Made by a program: the position numbers and the translations under genes. Below the pieces are notes generated by a model that was not told the origin of the DNA, made no database searches, and saw only the letters and a program-made list of their open reading frames with translations. From Phallusia mammillata (Eukaryota > Chordata > Ascidiacea > Phlebobranchia > Ascidiidae): a DNA stretch of 64,000 nt. Below, one piece after another: positions 59,754 to 64,000 of this stretch. The DNA lies in the NCBI GenBank assembly GCA_003260075.1, contig QLIY01000904.1:1-64000 (forward strand), given 5' to 3'. Every line of letters begins with the position of its first letter. Position 1 is the first letter of the stretch.

Positions 59754-62700
59754 CTAATCGACTTTGTCAATGTGTAAGCAATCTGTCGATGCTGTTCCAT
59801 ACCACCAATCGTGTAAAGATTTCAAGATCACTTTTTCCTTGAACGGGAATCCAATTTTATGGTCGTATTTTTCTCCGTTCTTTCCATATATTTCCGTATA
59901 CGTTCTTGTGTCATTTACTGAGATTCCATACAAAGCACGACAAAGCGCACAAAATCCTGCATATCTTCCGTACGGGTAGTAATCTTTTTGCTTTAAAGTC
60001 CTCCAAGCAAAGTATTCCGCATACGCAGTTTCATTGCTTTCAAGGTACTTCAAATACTCGACAAGCTCTTTCGTGCTTTTAAAGTCTTCAACATGAATGT
60101 AGGAATGAGGAGGTGCGACCTGCTTATAATCTTCACGTGTGGCGCCAGAAACAATAGGCACAGCACCCGCCATAAGACCGTTGGTGAAAAACTTTTCTGT
60201 GATGTAATCTCGGCAGTGGAGTGAATTTTCAAACGCCAAATAGAATCGGTATGGTTCAATCATTTTAAAGAACTCCATTGAATTGCGTTTTGGCGTGCTT
60301 TCGCGATTGTTAAAGCATCGACCAAATCTATCCACGCTGAGACCGTCGGCAATGAGTTGTTCCGATATTCGAATTCGCCTTGCAGTGTTTGAACCGCTAT
60401 TGCAGTTGCTGGCCCCCCCCCCATCCACGCTGAGACCGTCGGCAATGAGTTGTTCCGATATTCGAATTCGTCTTGCAGTGTTTGAACCGCTATTGCAGTT
60501 GCTGACAAACCAAATTGCGGTCTTGTTTTTTTTCGCCGGCAATAATGTTAAGTTTTTTTCCGACACTATCCCTCCTATCTCGATTTCTTTAAAGGGATTT
60601 TGCAACAATCCTGAGATTAACGAATCCTTTCTGTAATAAATACCAGTGTAAACTTGTACCAATAATCTGCATGTTCATGGAATGTAATAGGCTATAAGTA
60701 GGAAACACAGATTTGTAACCTGCATGTTATTGTGCCGTTAAAATAATTGGCTTCTATATCTCGAAGATCAATCTTGTTTCTTTTATGAACCAATTGGGTC
60801 ATGGAGGGACTTTCAACAGTCCACCAGATGTATAGTTGGTCAGCTCTCCTAAGTTAGTTAAAAACATAAAACGTCAGTAAATATCTGCATGCAAGCCCAG
60901 TAAATAGTTATCATGCTGTAAAAACGTCTTGTGTTATCAATCAGTTCGTGTGAAATCACATGTTTGTTGTAATGTGGTACAGTTTCATCGATTTTGGACT
61001 ACCTAAAGCACTTGAAATAAATTATATCGGGGTTACCTTTAATCACCCCCCCCCCATTGGCTTCTATATCTCGAAGATCAATCTTGTTTCTTTTATGAAC
61101 CAACTGGGTCATGGAGGGACTTTCAACAGTCCACCAAATGTATAGTTGGTCAGCTCTCCTAAATTAGATAAAAACATAAAACGTCAGTAAATCCCCCCCC
61201 CCCCCCCCCCCCGCTGATCTCATAAAATTTCGTGAGACGGTTCTGCAGAACCGGTGCGAATCGACTGAATCGCACCACTGCCTTTAATACAATAAATGGT
61301 TACCGGAACGGATATACCTGGTGATATTTTGGGGATAATCCAGAACTGATGTTTCAAATGAGAATATTACAGCAGCAGTGTCAGGGTCTGTCAACTAAAA
61401 ACACAAACATACTATAATGCTACCGTTGCAGTGATGGACAGACTCGGGTCTGACTCAGGTGTTTTTACGCTGGCACTAAGCGTTGTAGTTGTCGCTTGAT
61501 TAAAGCGATTGGAATACATGACAAGACCAAGTAGACCACTAGCCCTTAAACCCCCCCCCCCACAAACATACTATAATGCTACCGTTGCAGTGATGGACAG
61601 ACTCGGGTCAGTGACTCGACGTCTGACTCAGGTGTTTTTACGTTGGCACTAAGCGTTGTAGTTGCCGCTTGATTGAAGCGATTGGAATACATGTCAAGAC
61701 CAAGTAGACCACTAGCCCTTAAAGCGCTTATTTTGCTGTACAAACGCTCTACCACATGTAGTGAAAAATAGGAATTTTTGGGAGTCAAAAACTTCATTTT
61801 GTCCACGCTGTTTAATATGTCAATTGATTTGTTTTAGTAAAGTTGTCTCTACTCAAAGAAAGTTAATAGGTTATGTTTGCTGTACTGAAATATGGCGTCA
61901 GTTTATGGTAAAAAAGTCGCAATAAACTATTCCAAAAGGATAGGTATCCAAATCTTTAAAAACTTTCTTTCTTTTCAGTTAGGACTTGCCTTGACTCGAA
62001 ACCCTAATGACTTGACTTGTGACTCGAACCAATTTATCATCATAAATTAAAAGTAGACTACCAAGGATGTGGTAACAGAAATTTGGGTTGAATAAAGAAT
62101 AGAATAGCCGGGCGAAAAGCCAAAAAGGGCTTAATTATTACATACCCAATACTGCATGGCACATACCCAAAATCTGATAAAAGACATTTGTAATGCGTGT
62201 TTAACTTTATATTTAGTAACGTACGGTTATATTTCAACATAAAAAACACTGGAAGTAACCTGGTGTGTATAAATGTCAACGGACAGTAGCGCTATCACAG
62301 AGAAATTAGCAGTACCTGCAAAAGGTTTTTTTAAGGTTTGGTTTGGGTGACCGCTAAGTAGTTTTAAGAAACCGCAAGTGTTTCATTTAAATACCAAAAA
62401 ATAGCCATAAGTCCAAATTTTGGGAAACCGCTGGAGAAATTAAAAAAAAACACCTTTAAAAAAACACTGTGTATAGGTCTTGTTGAGTGGCGGTTTATTT
62501 AAAGATGGCGGTTTTTGTTCTAAGATAATAGATTGTTTAATCTACCTTAACCTTGATGAATGATGTTACAAACAAATCGAGTTCTTAAAGCATTACTCTG
62601 ATGCATTAATTAACATGTCGACATCGACGAACTTAGTTTGAATTAATTAACTTACCATTTGACGATCACGTACTATTGGACAATTGCCACATTTTCCTGG

Positions 62701-62754
62701 ATGCCCTGCTTGACCACTTTTAAACCAACCACCTTTCGACCAATACAAAATAAC
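59754..62754 (-). CDS. Alpha-1,3-fucosyltransferase, GT10 family, gene B (5' end not found)
   Basis: Exons found, in order, are 62656-62754, 61318-61394, 60720-60848 and 59754-60630. They join in frame and correspond one to one with gene A; the first two have identical lengths (99 and 77 bp). Conserved segments are VILYWSKGG, CGNCPIVRDR, YIWWTVESPS, FNGTITCRKDS, WFVSNCNSGSN, AFENSLHCRDYITEKF, NGLMAGAVPIVSG and DWWYGTASTDCL. The exon for the membrane anchor is not identified and should lie beyond 62.8 kb. The last exon carries an in-frame 31-codon insertion (60413-60505: C10 plus a repeat of 83 bp) that duplicates part of the domain; the real protein probably lacks it. A second copy of the 60720 exon lies at 61056. 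Confidence 0.88.
60330..60505. repeat. In-exon direct repeat split by C10 (60413-60422)
   Basis: The 83 bp at 60330-60412 recur at 60423-60505 with one substitution. 83 plus 10 is 93 bp, a multiple of three, so the reading frame stays open and the insertion encodes GGG plus repeated residues. Confidence 0.97.
60750..61192. repeat. Direct repeat with C10 (61046-61055), including a fucosyltransferase exon
   Basis: The sequence at about 60750-60895 recurs from 61056. The right copy keeps the acceptor side of the exon but lacks the donor side, which is replaced by the C run. Single-base differences (CCAGATG against CCAAATG) distinguish the copies. Confidence 0.92.
61193..61212. repeat. C20 run without a repeated flank
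   Basis: Twenty C residues directly follow the duplicated exon segment. Sequence to the right (GCTGATCTCATAAAATTTCG) has no copy to the left that I can see. Confidence 0.9.
61400..61740. repeat. Direct repeat split by C11 (61551-61561)
   Basis: About 150 bp starting ACAAACATACTATAATGC occur on both sides with small indels and substitutions. One example is an extra 12 or so bases in the right copy near GGGTCAGTGACTCG. Confidence 0.93.
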
Positions 62755-64000
62755 CTGTAAGTTAAAAATTATCATTAAATATAATAATGTACCCTTGTTT
62801 AGAAGCAAAATGGAAGACCTTTAAAAAGTATGTCCTGTTGGTCTCAAAGTTATGAGTCGGTCCGTTTTAGGGCTTAGTTTCTTCAAAAAAACGGTTCATG
62901 CCGTTGTAAATAAAACGGGGTACATTATTATATCTGTGACCCACTTTGTTTTTTTCCGAATTATGATCTCATGTATGACCCATTCAACTAAAAAGGTTAA
63001 ATATGTCACGGGTCGATCCTTGACATACACTATTTCCAAGGCGTTGTACATATTGCATCCGCGTGTTACAATGTATTTGCTATCAAACATTATATTGTAG
63101 TAGATCCAACTCGTTAGTACCTACGTATATGGAAAAAAGCACAACACTCTTAACGATTAGATGGTGTTATCGTCACTGTGTTTATCTTCATGATTTCGCC
63201 ATTTGTGTGTAATCAGTTTGGCTACAAAACTGTCAATATGATGTCGTAATTGGCGCCTTCAATGGGCCTGGCGTACTGTAACTGATGTCATAAAGATTTG
63301 TATTTTGTGAAATTGGTTTGTGAATTTTCATGTCATTTTAGTTCAGCGTTGTGTGGTAAACGAACCTAATGGCTCATTGAAAATTTACGAAAAGATAAAT
63401 GTTTTTTACCCTTACACACCAGTTGGTGAGTACTGTTTTGTTACTGTTAATGCTGATATTGTTGTAATATATATATGCATACATGTACTGTTAGTTCTGC
63501 ATTAATTGTATTATATTAGGAAAAGCGATTCGTCCACTTTATTTGTTGTCTGTCACCAAATCCTGAAAAATTTTGACGTCAAAGAGCGACAACATGACTC
63601 ATTACAAAGGAAATGGCAAAGACAATCTTTCAATCCCCAACTCGTTAATTCAAAGAAATCGTTAATATTTCGGGACTGATCTGATTTGCGCGAATGACAC
63701 GTGGTTAAACGGGATAAGGCGTTTTGTTGAAGCACACAACCGCAAACTAACCCACTACATGTGAAGTATAAGTTTGTTATTCATTGTTATTAGGGCGAGC
63801 ATGTTCCTAAAATTTGCCTGACACACAAAATTAATGCCAAAAATTCCTAAAATATGTTTTATACATAAATTTTCATACAAAACAAACGTTTTCAAAAATT
63901 TACAATTATTCGAGTCATATCATATGCCATATTTTTACCAGAAAGTTCCAGCAACTCCTTGTTTATACAAATGCATTGTGCATCACACGACAGTTCAGAT
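62755..64000. other. Upstream of gene B, nothing certain
   Basis: AT-rich DNA to the window end. The missing 5' exon or exons of fucosyltransferase B should lie here or beyond, but I could not identify a convincing membrane-anchor exon. Confidence 0.5.

Overview
The window reads as AT-rich nuclear DNA of an animal, most likely a marine invertebrate chordate such as an ascidian tunicate. The evidence is intron-split genes with GT-AG introns of roughly 50 to 1,800 bp, chordate-type genes (NADK2, TMEM59, a C1orf87 homologue), and many hAT-like elements and tRNA-derived SINEs. The species cannot be fixed from sequence alone. There is no bacterial operon structure, rRNA gene, CRISPR array or functional tRNA.

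Layout. 1-10.5 kb: two near-identical copies of a block carrying the 5' part of mitochondrial NAD kinase (NADK2, minus strand). The left copy is cut by the window edge and the right copy runs to its stop. 11.6-18 kb: TMEM59-like gene (minus) with a 1.16 kb hAT-like element in an intron, flanked by two other elements. 18.8-20.8 kb: THAP-domain gene (plus). 20.8-26.2 kb: local duplications, a 39-bp minisatellite and gene-poor DNA. 26.2-30.8 kb: complete pancreatic-lipase-family gene (plus, ten exons). 31-34 kb: no recognised gene. 34-41.6 kb: C1orf87-like EF-hand-type gene (minus). 42.7-46.5 kb: D-amino-acid/D-aspartate oxidase (minus). 46.5-55.3 kb: an island of elements with clear terminal inverted repeats and target-site duplications, one nested in another. 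55.4-62.8 kb: two convergent GT10 alpha-1,3-fucosyltransferase genes with matching exon lengths.

The genes form no pathway; they are ordinary metazoan loci. The two fucosyltransferases are a local paralogue pair. The oxidase ends in a peroxisomal-type tripeptide, the lipase and fucosyltransferases belong to the secretory pathway, and NADK2 has a mitochondrial-type N terminus.

The most unusual property is a set of 29 homopolymer runs of G or C (10 to 77 nt). Most of the short ones sit exactly between two copies of the same flanking sequence. All seven runs before 14.1 kb are G and all 22 after 21.1 kb are C. Paralogue comparison shows the longest run replaced real sequence. The simplest reading is unmerged overlapping contig ends with homopolymer fill, the strand change marking a contig-orientation switch. 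A biological origin is not excluded. I found no convincing new biological system; the best biological leads are the short-lid lipase, the fucosyltransferase pair and the transposable-element families.
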